Assembly: GCF_003033925.1 (NCBI RefSeq)
Contig: NZ_CP028365.1
Coordinates: 2,356,001 to 2,420,000, forward strand
Length of the DNA: 64,000 nt
Direction: 5' to 3'
DNA from: Tannerella serpentiformis
Lineage (GTDB): Bacteria; Bacteroidota; Bacteroidia; Bacteroidales; Tannerellaceae
Within the stretch, counting starts at the first letter, position 1; the number at the start of each line of letters is the position of its first letter. The notes beneath the pieces were generated by a model, which was not told the DNA's origin, did not search any database, and saw only the letters and a program-made list of their open reading frames with translations. This document shows, piece by piece, positions 1 through 7,776 of this stretch. Position numbers and translations under genes: made by a program.

Positions 1-420
1 GATCTCTTCAAGACCTCGAACGGCAAATACATCGCCCCGCAAGCGATCGAGATGAGCCTCGGCGGCAACCCCTACATCGAGCAGTGCGCCGTCATAGCCG
101 ACGAGCGCAAGTTCGTCAGCGCCCTCATCGTGCCTGCCTTCGACGCCCTCGAGGCCCATGCCCGCGCCCGCGGCATAGCCTTCACCGACCGTGCCGATCT
201 CATCGCCCGTGAGGACATCATCCGCTTCTACCGTTCGCTCATCGAGGAGGCACAGCAGCATTTCGCCTCGTTCGAGAAGATCAAGCGTTTCACCCTTCTC
301 CAGCGCCCCTTCACCATCCAGGACGGCGAATTGACCGACACCCTCAAGCTCCGTCGTGGCGCCATCGCCCGTCGCTACGCCGCCGAGATTGAGGCCATGT
401 ATAAGGACACGGAGAAATGA
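1..420 (+). CDS. long-chain acyl-CoA synthetase, C-terminal part (partial)
   Basis: The frame is open from base 1 and ends at the TGA at 418-420, giving the last 139 residues of an AMP-forming acyl-CoA synthetase (FadD-like), an enzyme that activates fatty acids to acyl-CoA through an acyl-adenylate. The piece starts with the hinge and C-terminal domain motif GKYIAPQAIE and ends with the lysine-containing DTLKLRR motif, where family members carry the catalytic lysine. The N-terminal AMP-binding domain lies outside the window. The C-terminus is complete and looks intact. Its stop is followed within 15 bp by a palindromic repeat array. Family assignment is firm; chain-length preference cannot be judged. 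Confidence 0.88.
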   Translation, partial: DLFKTSNGKYIAPQAIEMSLGGNPYIEQCAVIADERKFVSALIVPAFDALEAHARARGIAFTDRADLIAREDIIRFYRSLIEEAQQHFASFEKIKRFTLLQRPFTIQDGELTDTLKLRRGAIARRYAAEIEAMYKDTEK

Positions 421-434
421 CGCACTAAGAAGCC

Positions 435-739
435 AAACAGGCGCCTGTTTGGGCTCCCTGCAATTTGTGTAACGGTAAACAGGGCCCCTGCGGGGGCAGC
501 GAAGTTTGGCCGGGTACCAGGAAAAACTTCCCTACCTCGGCAGAGGCCAGCGCGAAGTCAAACAGGCGCCTGTTTGGGCTCCTGCAATTTGTGTAACGGT
601 AAACAGGCGCCTGTTTGGGTCTACGCAATCTGCGCAATGGTAAACAGGCGCCTGTTTAGGCTCCTGCAATTTGTGTAATGGTAAACAGGCGCCTGTTTGA
701 GCCTACGCAATCTGTGCAATGGTAAACAGGCGCCTGTTT
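435..739. repeat. tandem palindromic array A, 41-bp period
   Basis: The perfect 16-bp palindrome AAACAGGCGCCTGTTT occurs at 435, 560, 601, 642, 683 and 724. The last five copies are spaced exactly 41 bp apart. The 25-bp linkers alternate between two related versions (GGGCTCCTGCAATTTGTGTA-type and GGTCTACGCAATCTGCGCAA-type). The gap between copies 1 and 2 is 125 bp and holds a different dispersed element. The array fills the interval between the acyl-CoA synthetase and the DUF6261 gene. Confidence 0.95.
477..551 (-). repeat. dispersed GGTACC/CCCCTGC element inside array A
   Basis: The segment reads CCCCTGCGGGGGCAGCGAAG then TTTGGCCGGGTACC. It is the reverse complement of blocks found at 51040-51110 and 51165-51210 and resembles 56703-56760. 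It begins within what would be the second palindrome of array A (AAACAG is retained, then the sequence departs), so it has replaced or inserted into repeat units. Confidence 0.7.
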
Positions 740-766
740 GAGTTCAAACGAATAAAATGACCTTTG
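737..766 (+). promoter_or_regulatory. candidate promoter of the DUF6261 gene
   Basis: TTTG at 737-740 lies 18 bp before GACCTTTG at 759-766, one mismatch from the Bacteroidetes TTTG / TAnnTTTG promoter. The predicted start would be near 773, about 20 nt before the ATG at 793. The TTTG is the end of the last palindrome of array A plus one base. Confidence 0.45.
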
Positions 767-792
767 GGGATCATTAAAACGACGAGATACAT

Positions 793-1581
793 ATGACAAC
801 GACAAGCAATGACCTGCCAGAGGTCGCTAAAATCGAAGAGCGCGGCGGATGGAACTTTACCATCGCGCTGCATGTAGAGTTTCAGTATGAGCAATACAAT
901 CGAATCAAGGATTTTGATCAGGCGAAACTGAAATTTCCCGCTGGACTGATGGAAATATGGAACGGGCGGCTGAGCCGGGAGGTGAAGGTGAATAAGACGG
1001 TGAAAGAATCGGCTTTTGTCACGCAGCTGAGCGATCTCGACAAAGAGCGAGACAAGATGCTGACGAGCATTTTTGCCATCGTCCGCGGCCAAAAACTATC
1101 GCCCAAAAAGTCTACGGCCGAGGCCGCCGCACGCTTGGCACGTGTGCTGAAGCCTTACGCGAATATCCAGCGGGCCTCATTTGATGAGGAGTCGGCTGAC
1201 ATCCGAGGGTTGAAGGAAGACGTGCGCACACTGACGGACGACATCGCCACGCTGGGACTCACCGACTCCTTTACGGAACTTTTCGCCCTGAACGACTCCT
1301 TCGTTGCGCTTCGCCTCCAGCGGCAGGTGGAGTCGCCGAGGGAAGATCTGCCCAATGCGCGCGTGGCACGCGCCGAGACGAGCGAGGCTTACGACGTCGT
1401 TTGCTGCTACATCGAAGCCGCTTTCTTGCATGCCGCCAATGAGGAAGACCGCGCCGCGATCGGTGCCCTGATCAAGGATTTGAACAAGGTGACGGCCGCT
1501 TACAAGACGACGTACAACAAGAAGGTCGGGCAGCGGAAGCGGGGCGCGGCGAAGCCTGACGACGATCAGTCGGAGGAATGA
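793..1581 (+). CDS. DUF6261-family protein, paralogue 1
   Basis: 262 residues with no signal peptide or membrane segment and a high helical, charged content. It aligns by eye with the protein encoded at 55192-56100. Shared landmarks are an N-terminal LHVEFQYE/LHVGFHRD stretch near residue 27, a KERDKML..IFAIVR region (residues 79-95), a conserved LKPYANIQRASFDEE-type segment (about residues 117-132), and a C-terminal block ending in IKDLNKVTAAYKTTY. The tail is short and basic-acidic. The function of DUF6261 is unknown. The gene follows array A and converges with rseP. The family call rests on recall of DUF6261 and on the paralogy seen here. Confidence 0.75.
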   Translation: MTTTSNDLPEVAKIEERGGWNFTIALHVEFQYEQYNRIKDFDQAKLKFPAGLMEIWNGRLSREVKVNKTVKESAFVTQLSDLDKERDKMLTSIFAIVRGQKLSPKKSTAEAAARLARVLKPYANIQRASFDEESADIRGLKEDVRTLTDDIATLGLTDSFTELFALNDSFVALRLQRQVESPREDLPNARVARAETSEAYDVVCCYIEAAFLHAANEEDRAAIGALIKDLNKVTAAYKTTYNKKVGQRKRGAAKPDDDQSEE

Positions 1582-1648
1582 CGGAGGGCGGTGACGCACC
1601 GATTGGGGCGCATCCATTGGCCCTCGTTGGGCCGGGGGCGGACAAAGA

Positions 1649-1698
1649 AATGCCGGGTACATGTGGGGAGCGTCCTCCCTCATCATGTATCCGGCATT
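1649..1698. terminator. strong hairpin between convergent genes
   Basis: AATGCCGGGTACATG at 1649-1663 pairs with CATGTATCCGGCATT at 1684-1698 with one mismatch, and the loop can fold further through GGGAG/CTCCC. It sits between the DUF6261 gene and rseP, which converge. There is no long T-run, so it may be a weak bidirectional terminator or a dispersed element; it contains the GGGTACATG block seen elsewhere. Confidence 0.45.
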
Positions 1699-1745
1699 AT
1701 TCGTCGGTGCCCGCAGCCGCCTCGCCGGCAGCCGCAAGGGGGGGC

Positions 1746-3071
1746 TCAACTTCGGAAGAAGAAGCGCAGCACGTCGTTGCCGTTGGCGTAGAGCAGGAGG
1801 CCGAAGAGCAGCACCATGCCCACGATCTGGGCGTACTCGAGGAACTTATCCGACGGCTTGCGACGCGTCACCACCTCGTAGAGCAAGAACATGATGTGCC
1901 CGCCGTCGAGCGCCGGGATGGGCAGGATGTTCATGAAGGCCAGGATGACGCTCAGGAAGGCCGTCAGCATCCAGAACGTGCGCGAGTCCCAAGCCGCAGG
2001 GAAGATGTTGCCGATCGTGCCGAAGCCGCCGATCGACGAGGCGCCCTCGCGGGTGAAGACGTACTTCATGTCGCCCACGTAGCCCGTGAGCGTGTTCCAG
2101 CCCAAGGCGACGCCGGCGGGGAAGGCCGTGAAGAGGTTGTAGGTGCGCGTCGTGGTCTCGTAAAGCGACAGCGGCGAACGCATCTGCACGCCGATATGGC
2201 CGGCCGAGTCGATCGGCACCATGATCTGCGCCGTGGAGCCGTCCGCACGCACAATGCGCAGCGTGGCCTCGCGTCCGCGGTCGGCGTAGAGTTGCTCGCG
2301 GAGGTCGGAGAAGGCCACGCTGGCGACGGTGTCGACGGCCGTTATGCGGTCGCCCTCGCGCAGCCCGGCCTGCTGAGCCGTCTCGGCAACGACCTTGTTA
2401 ATGACCGCCGGATAGCGATAGTTGGCGAAGCCATCCTTGTTGCGGAGCAGACGCTGCATGGCGTCGGCAGGGATGGCGATGGCCGTCTCCTGTCCATCGC
2501 GCAGCACGGTGACGGTGCGCGCACCGACCACCTGGCGCAAGCAGTGTTCGTCCAGCCGCTCCAGAGGCTCCTCGTCGGCGCGCAGCAGGATGTCGCCGTT
2601 GCGGAAGCCGATCTCGCGGAACGTCTGGCTGAACTCCATGCCGGCCGTGACGTTCCGGAGCGGCAGGTACGTGTCGCCCCACGTGAAGAGCACCATCGAG
2701 TAGATGAAGATGGCCAGGAGGAAGTTGAAGAGCACGCCGCCGACCATGATCAGCAGCCGTTGTCCGGCCGGCTTGGAGCGAAACTCCCACGGCTGCGGGG
2801 GCTGCGCCATCTGCTCCTTGTCCATCGATTCGTCGATCATGCCGGAGATCTTACAGTATCCGCCGAGGGGTAGCCAGCCGACGCCGTATTCCGTGTCGCT
2901 GTTTTTGGGTTTGAACCGGAACAGGGCGAACCAGGGGTCGAAGAAGAGGTAGAACTTCTCAACGCGCACCTTGAAGAGGCGGGCGAAGAGGAAATGCCCG
3001 AACTCATGCACCAGCACAAGAATCGATAGGCTGAGGATGAGCTGTAGGGCTTTGATCAAAAAGGTTTCCAT
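1746..3071 (-). CDS. rseP: RseP-type site-2 intramembrane zinc metalloprotease
   Basis: 441 residues. The zinc-binding HEFGH motif is in the first membrane helix (about residues 23-27) and the second catalytic motif LDGGH near residue 390, inside the C-terminal membrane region. One or two PDZ-like segments lie between them (RNGDILLRADEEP, LREGDRITAVD). The family cleaves transmembrane anchors such as anti-sigma factors, and in bacteria it acts in the inner membrane in envelope stress response. It is the last gene of the minus-strand run murA-rimM-M23-dxr, with a 128-bp repeat-rich gap before it. All key residues are present. Confidence 0.95.
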   Translation of the reverse strand: METFLIKALQLILSLSILVLVHEFGHFLFARLFKVRVEKFYLFFDPWFALFRFKPKNSDTEYGVGWLPLGGYCKISGMIDESMDKEQMAQPPQPWEFRSKPAGQRLLIMVGGVLFNFLLAIFIYSMVLFTWGDTYLPLRNVTAGMEFSQTFREIGFRNGDILLRADEEPLERLDEHCLRQVVGARTVTVLRDGQETAIAIPADAMQRLLRNKDGFANYRYPAVINKVVAETAQQAGLREGDRITAVDTVASVAFSDLREQLYADRGREATLRIVRADGSTAQIMVPIDSAGHIGVQMRSPLSLYETTTRTYNLFTAFPAGVALGWNTLTGYVGDMKYVFTREGASSIGGFGTIGNIFPAAWDSRTFWMLTAFLSVILAFMNILPIPALDGGHIMFLLYEVVTRRKPSDKFLEYAQIVGMVLLFGLLLYANGNDVLRFFFRS

Positions 3072-3199
3072 TTATCTCTGAGTAGTTAGGGGTAGTTATG
3101 CGGCCTGCGGCCGCGGTAGTTGCGGGGCTTTCGCCCTGGGTAGTCAAAGGGTAGTTAGAAGTAGTAGGGGGTAGTTAGGGGGAGTAGTTTGAAGCCATT
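3072..3199. repeat. GTAGTTA-rich repeat between dxr and rseP
   Basis: The interval is dominated by degenerate copies of GGGTAGTTAGAAGTAGTAGG and GGGGTAGTTA, with an embedded GCGGCCTGCGGCCGC palindrome. A related motif recurs at 44640-44705, where it runs into the end of another gene. No coding signal is seen. Confidence 0.7.
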
Positions 3200-4363
3200 C
3201 TACTTCTGACTACCTGTTATTTCTGTTGCAATGCGCCGAGCTTCGGCGTCGGTCTGCACGTAATCGTCGTACGTCGGTGTGGCGATGAACGTCGTGCGGG
3301 CCATCGTTTCGGCGATGAGGTTGCTCATAGCCAGGAAGCCGATCTTTCCGCTGAGGAAGGCCGCGACGGCCACCTCGTCGGCGGCGTTGAGGATGCAGGG
3401 CATGTTGCCACCGCGACGGGCCGCCTCGTAGGCGTAGTCCAAGTTGCGGAAGCGCTCCCTGTCGGGCGCCTCGAAGGTGAGCGTCGAGAGTTGGGCGAAG
3501 TCAAGCCGTGGCGTGGCGCTTCGCAGTCGGTGCGGGTAGGCCAAGGCGTAGGCGATAGGCAGGTGCATGTCGGGCGTCCCCAGCTGAGCCATCACGGCGC
3601 CGTCGGCAAACTGCACCATCGAGTGGACGATCGACTGCGGGTGCACCACGACCTCAATCTGCTCGGGCAGCAGGCCGAACAGCCACCTCGCCTCGATCAT
3701 CTCGAAGCCTTTGTTCATCATCGACGCCGAATCGATCGTCACCTTGGCGCCCATCGACCAGTTCGGGTGACGCAGCGCCTCAGCCGGAGTCACGTCGGCC
3801 AACGCCTCGCGCGTCGTCGTGCGGAATGGTCCGCCGGAAGCCGTGAGGATCACCTTCTCCACCGCGCTCGCGTCTTGTCCGACGAGGCATTGGAAGATGG
3901 CCGAATGCTCCGAGTCGACAGGCAGGATCGGCGCGCCCGTGCGTCGAGCCGTGGCCGTGACGAGTTCGCCAGCCACAACCAGCGTCTCCTTGTTGGCCAG
4001 CGCCACGGCCTTGCCCGCCTCCAGTGCGGCGAGCGTCGGACGAAGCCCGGCATAGCCGACCATCGCCGTGAGCACCACGTCGACCGGCGCCATCTGCACC
4101 ACGTCGGCGATGGCATCCGCGCCCGCCCACACTTTCATCGGCAGGTCGGCAAGCGCCTCCTTGAGCGGCGCGTAATACTGTTCGTCGGCAATCACGACCA
4201 CCTCGGGCCGGAATTCGCGTGCCTGTTGGGCGAGTAAGTCGACGTTTTGTCGTGCCACGAGGGCGTAGATCTCGAAGCGATCCGTATTGTCCCGGACGAC
4301 GTCGAGCGCCTGTGTGCCGATCGAGCCGGTGGAGCCCAGCAGGGCAATTTGTCTTTTATGCAT
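3200..4363 (-). CDS. dxr: 1-deoxy-D-xylulose 5-phosphate reductoisomerase
   Basis: 387 residues from the ATG at 4361-4363. An upstream in-frame ATG at 4417 would overlap the preceding gene and add residues lacking family similarity, so the internal start is chosen. The NADPH-binding motif LLGSTGSIGTQ follows directly after the start. The metal and substrate site PVDSEHSAIFQ, the flexible SGGPFR loop and the MNKGFEMIEA motif are all present. It catalyses the first committed step of the MEP isoprenoid pathway. It starts 5 bp after the M23 peptidase gene. Its last codons (GGT AGT CAG AAG TAG) are a copy of the GGTAGTNAGAAGTAG repeat. Confidence 0.97.
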   Translation of the reverse strand: MHKRQIALLGSTGSIGTQALDVVRDNTDRFEIYALVARQNVDLLAQQAREFRPEVVVIADEQYYAPLKEALADLPMKVWAGADAIADVVQMAPVDVVLTAMVGYAGLRPTLAALEAGKAVALANKETLVVAGELVTATARRTGAPILPVDSEHSAIFQCLVGQDASAVEKVILTASGGPFRTTTREALADVTPAEALRHPNWSMGAKVTIDSASMMNKGFEMIEARWLFGLLPEQIEVVVHPQSIVHSMVQFADGAVMAQLGTPDMHLPIAYALAYPHRLRSATPRLDFAQLSTLTFEAPDRERFRNLDYAYEAARRGGNMPCILNAADEVAVAAFLSGKIGFLAMSNLIAETMARTTFIATPTYDDYVQTDAEARRIATEITGSQK

Positions 4364-4368
4364 GTTTG

Positions 4369-5253
4369 TCAGAACGCAATGTATTCTTCGGGGTTGACTG
4401 ACGTGCCGCGATACCACAGCTCGAAGTGCAGGTGCGGGCCTGTGGAGAGTCTGCCGGTGTTACCGACCAGTGCGATGGCCTCGCCGGCCACTACATGATC
4501 GCCGACATCCTTCAGTAGCATGTCGTTGTGTTTGTAGACGGACGTGAAGCCGTTCTTGTGCTGCACGGCGATCACGTTGCCAAAGGCCGGGTCGTTGCCG
4601 GTGTAGATGACGGTGCCTTCCAGCGTGGACACGACGCTCTCCTTGATCCCGGCCACGAGATCAACGCCGTAGTGACGCTTTTCGATGTTGTAATGCGACG
4701 AGATGACACCGTTGACGGGCTTGTAGAAGAAGGCGTTTTCGGTCAGCCGTGGAGCGTTGGTGGAGCTGAGGTTGTACTTCTCCTCTTCCTCATACTTCTT
4801 GACGAAGGCCGCTTCGTCCTTCGAGCGGGGAATGTTGTAGTCGGCGTTGATGTAGGATGACGAGTCGACGGCGTGAATAGAGTCGGGCTTCATCTTGCCG
4901 GTGATGATGGCCGTGACGTTGCTCAGATAGCGCTGTTGTAGCTTCAGCGCCGCGTCGAGCGAGTCTGCCTTGACGGCGCTTTGCACGATCTCACGACGCA
5001 CCTCGGCGTCGAGGTAGCCAGGCAGATAGTTGCGGATCGGTGTGGTGATGATGATGAGCGAGGTGATGATGATCAGGCTGAGCGCAAACAGGCAGACGGC
5101 AGAGAAAAACCACAGCTGCGAAACTCGAAAGCTGAACACCTCGTCCAGCGTCGATTCGTTGATGAACGACAGCTTATACTTGAAGCGGATACGCTTCCAA
5201 AACGATTTCTTTTTCGCGTTATGGCTCGCCGCCTTTTTCTCTCTCTTCTTCAT
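4369..5253 (-). CDS. M23-family (LytM-type) murein peptidase, membrane anchored
   Basis: 294 residues. A lysine-rich N-terminus precedes a single transmembrane segment at about residues 47-72 (QLWFFSAVCLFALSLIII). The C-terminal third is an M23 zinc peptidase domain with the metal ligands HYGVDL (H, D) and HLHFE (H) in the expected order, plus the typical glycine-rich beta-sheet around VGNTGRLSTGPH. Members cut or regulate cutting of peptidoglycan cross-links from the periplasmic face. It is located between rimM (6 bp upstream) and dxr (5 bp downstream), so co-transcription is very likely. Active rather than degenerate, since the metal residues are intact. Confidence 0.92.
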   Translation of the reverse strand: MKKREKKAASHNAKKKSFWKRIRFKYKLSFINESTLDEVFSFRVSQLWFFSAVCLFALSLIIITSLIIITTPIRNYLPGYLDAEVRREIVQSAVKADSLDAALKLQQRYLSNVTAIITGKMKPDSIHAVDSSSYINADYNIPRSKDEAAFVKKYEEEEKYNLSSTNAPRLTENAFFYKPVNGVISSHYNIEKRHYGVDLVAGIKESVVSTLEGTVIYTGNDPAFGNVIAVQHKNGFTSVYKHNDMLLKDVGDHVVAGEAIALVGNTGRLSTGPHLHFELWYRGTSVNPEEYIAF

Positions 5254-5259
5254 AACAGG

Positions 5260-5790
5260 TTAGTTCAAATCCAACAGTCCCTCGGGTATATCCACCGCGA
5301 TGCGTCGCGCGGCGTGATCCACCGTGCGCACCACCTCTGGCGCCACCGGGATCAGTAACTCTTCTCCCTCGCGATCGACGCTAAACAGCACGTTGGCCGT
5401 CGATGTATCTACGCCGTCCACCGTACCCACCGCGTGTCCCGCGGCGTCCGTCAGCTGATAGCCCACGAAGCGCTCCCACGTCGGTTCGTCGCCTTCGGGA
5501 TCATCCTCTGGCAGGCGGTCGATGGGGTAATACACCGTGTGATGGGCCAATCGCCGCGCGGCTCGATCGTCGTCCACATCGTCCAACTTCACCAGCAGCG
5601 AACTGCCGCCCCGCGGGCGATAACTCTCGATATAAAATGGCACGAGGATGCCGTCCATGTCGCAAATGAGGTAGGGATCCTCCATGTCGTCAAACAGCCC
5701 ATCGTACATCGTCGTCATCACCATCTCACCGGCGATGCCGTGCGGCTTGACAAGCTCACCGACGGCCGTGACTTCCTCTTTCCGAATCAT
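5260..5790 (-). CDS. rimM: 16S rRNA-processing protein RimM
   Basis: 176 residues from the ATG at 5788-5790. The longer open frame upstream overlaps murA and is not RimM-like. The N-terminal RimM barrel carries VGELVKPHGIAGEM, the hallmark of the family, and the C-terminal PRC-barrel half contains GTVDGVDTSTANVLF and LLIPVAPEVVRTVD. RimM binds ribosomal protein S19 and helps maturation of the 30S head. It lies 29 bp after murA within the same run, an arrangement common in Bacteroidetes. Confidence 0.95.
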   Translation of the reverse strand: MIRKEEVTAVGELVKPHGIAGEMVMTTMYDGLFDDMEDPYLICDMDGILVPFYIESYRPRGGSSLLVKLDDVDDDRAARRLAHHTVYYPIDRLPEDDPEGDEPTWERFVGYQLTDAAGHAVGTVDGVDTSTANVLFSVDREGEELLIPVAPEVVRTVDHAARRIAVDIPEGLLDLN

Positions 5791-5819
5791 GCGTTCTCTT
5801 GTAGCTCTTCCCGCGTTCG

Positions 5820-7127
5820 TCAATCCACCCGCGTGATGCAGGCCCCCAGGGCGTTTAGTCGTTGGTCGATGTGTTGGTAGCCGCGGTCGATCTGCTCGAT
5901 GTTGTCCATCCGACTCGTTCCGTCGGCGCTCATAGCGGCGATCAGCAGGGCGATACCGGCGCGAATGTCTGGCGACGTCATCTTTCCTCCGCGCAACCGG
6001 AAGCGGTGCCCCAGCCCGATGACTGTCGCCCGATGCGGGTCGCAAAGAATGATCTGCGCGCCCATGTCGATCAACTTATCGACGAAGAAGAGCCGGCTCT
6101 CGAACATCTTTTGGTGGATCAACACGCTGCCCCGCGCCTGCGTCGCCACGACGAGGATCACGCTCAGCAAGTCCGGCGTCAATCCCGGCCACGGCGCATC
6201 GGCAATCGTCATGATCGAGCCGTCCATGAAGGTCTCGATCTCGTACGCCTCATGCGTCGGCACATGAATGTCGTCGCCCTCCTGCGTCATCTGTATCCCC
6301 AACCGACGGAAGGCGTCGGGGATGATCCCCAGCTGGTCGTAGTTCACGTTCTTGATGCGCAGGTCGGAGCCTGTCATGGCGGCCATACCGATAAAACTGC
6401 CCACCTCGATCATGTCCGGCAGCACGGTGTGTGTCGTTCCCCGCAGCGAGCCCACGCCCTCCACGGTCAGCAAGTTCGACCCCACGCCCGAGATCTTCGC
6501 CCCCATGCGGATCAGCATCGCGGAGAGCTGCTGGATGTAGGGTTCGCACGCCGCATTGTAGATCGTCGTCACGCCTTCGGCCATGACGGCCGCCATGAGG
6601 ATGTTGGCCGTTCCCGTCAGCGAGGCTTCGTCGAGCAGCATATAGGTGCCACGGAGCTTTTCTGCCCGTAGCTCTCCCGTGCGACGTGCCGTATGGTAGA
6701 TCATCTCTGCGCCGAGCTTGCGGAAGCCCAAGATGTGTGTGTCGAGGCGCCGTCGCCCGATCTTGTCACCACCCACGTTGGGCAGCACAGCCCGACCGAA
6801 GCGTGCCAACAGCGGCCCGGTCATCATCACCGACCCGCGCAGCGATCCCGCCCGACGCAGGAAGTCATCCGTCTCCAAATAATTCAGGTCGATCGCGTCC
6901 GCCTGAAACGTGTATGCACCCTTCGCCACATGCTCCACCTTCACGCCCATGTCGGCCAGCAGGCGGATCAGGTTGGCCACGTCCAGAATGTCGGGCACGT
7001 TCCGGATCTCCATCTTCTCGCTCGTCAGCAGCGTGGCGCAGATCACTTCCAGCGCCTCATTCTTGGCCCCTTGCGGCGTGATCTCACCCCGCATCCGGTG
7101 CCCCCCCTCAATCACGAACGAGCTCAT
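5820..7127 (-). CDS. murA: UDP-N-acetylglucosamine 1-carboxyvinyltransferase, Asp-type active site
   Basis: 435 residues, full family length. It has the N-terminal QGAKNEAL motif (catalytic lysine), the RAGSLRGSVMMTGPLLARFG segment, and VGGDKIGRRRLDTH at the place where E. coli has GGCTIGARPVDLH. The nucleophilic Cys115 is therefore Asp here. It transfers enolpyruvate from PEP to UDP-GlcNAc, the first cytoplasmic step of peptidoglycan synthesis. Cys-to-Asp MurA enzymes are active but are not alkylated by fosfomycin (known for the family). It overlaps the DUF4290 gene by 4 nt (ATGA), which implies translational coupling. Confidence 0.97.
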   Translation of the reverse strand: MSSFVIEGGHRMRGEITPQGAKNEALEVICATLLTSEKMEIRNVPDILDVANLIRLLADMGVKVEHVAKGAYTFQADAIDLNYLETDDFLRRAGSLRGSVMMTGPLLARFGRAVLPNVGGDKIGRRRLDTHILGFRKLGAEMIYHTARRTGELRAEKLRGTYMLLDEASLTGTANILMAAVMAEGVTTIYNAACEPYIQQLSAMLIRMGAKISGVGSNLLTVEGVGSLRGTTHTVLPDMIEVGSFIGMAAMTGSDLRIKNVNYDQLGIIPDAFRRLGIQMTQEGDDIHVPTHEAYEIETFMDGSIMTIADAPWPGLTPDLLSVILVVATQARGSVLIHQKMFESRLFFVDKLIDMGAQIILCDPHRATVIGLGHRFRLRGGKMTSPDIRAGIALLIAAMSADGTSRMDNIEQIDRGYQHIDQRLNALGACITRVD

Positions 7128-7738
7128 TTCTTCTTGCGGAATTTCTTGCTCTTGTTCTGGTGCTGCGCCGCTGCGGCCACCTGTTGCAGCTCGCGTCCAT
7201 CGATCAGCTTCAGGTCGCCCTCCTTGAGGTCGATCAGCCCGTCGGACAGCTGCGCCAAGTCCTTGAAGATCTTCGCGTCGCTCACCGTGTCTTTGTTATT
7301 CCACGTCACGTAGGAGCGCTTCATTTGGTTCGCCAGCGACCGCACCAGGTAGTCCTTCGCCTCGCTGTTCTCCATCTCCGTCGCCTTGCCCACCATCTGC
7401 TCCATGATCTTGCCATATTGGCGCGACCGGATGCGGGTGCTGACGTACGGAATGCGCGGCGGCCGCGTCTCCAAATCCGCCTCCTTAACCACCTCGTAAG
7501 GGTAGTCCACATCCAACTTGAAGCCTGACATAATGGCCAGATGATCCCAGAGAATATGCTTGAAGTCGTTCGTGTCGCGCTGTTGGGGATACAGGTTGCC
7601 CATGATCGAGATAATCGCGTTTGCACAGCGGTTGCGCTCCTCTCGGTCTTCGATCGTCACGCAGTAGTCGACCAGGTTTTGAACGTTGCGCCCATACTCA
7701 GGCTGTGCCAAATGTTTCTCGGCAGTGTTGTACTTCAT
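7124..7738 (-). CDS. DUF4290-family protein
   Basis: 204 residues, cytoplasmic, with no membrane helix. Recognisable DUF4290 features are the N-terminal YNTAEKHLAQPEYGRNVQNL segment, the central DFKHILWDHLAIMSGF and a strongly basic tail (SKKFRKKK). The function is unknown. In Bacteroidetes it is regularly found directly before murA, as here with a 4-nt overlap. It is the first gene of the envelope operon and has a promoter-like box 31 bp upstream. Confidence 0.9.
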   Translation of the reverse strand: MKYNTAEKHLAQPEYGRNVQNLVDYCVTIEDREERNRCANAIISIMGNLYPQQRDTNDFKHILWDHLAIMSGFKLDVDYPYEVVKEADLETRPPRIPYVSTRIRSRQYGKIMEQMVGKATEMENSEAKDYLVRSLANQMKRSYVTWNNKDTVSDAKIFKDLAQLSDGLIDLKEGDLKLIDGRELQQVAAAAQHQNKSKKFRKKK

Positions 7739-7768
7739 TGTTAGCTTAATCTATTATTGATGAGGTCG

Positions 7769-7776
7769 CAAAAGTA
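7769..7776 (-). promoter_or_regulatory. -7 box of the DUF4290-murA operon
   Basis: TACTTTTG on the minus strand matches TAnnTTTG. A start about 6 bp downstream would leave a leader of roughly 25 nt before the ATG at 7738. No clear TTTG is seen at the -33 position. Confidence 0.55.

Noticed and set aside
1578-2873. 431-residue plus-strand ORF over rseP
   Set aside because: Antisense shadow of rseP, with the low-complexity Arg/Ala/His composition typical of GC-rich antisense frames.
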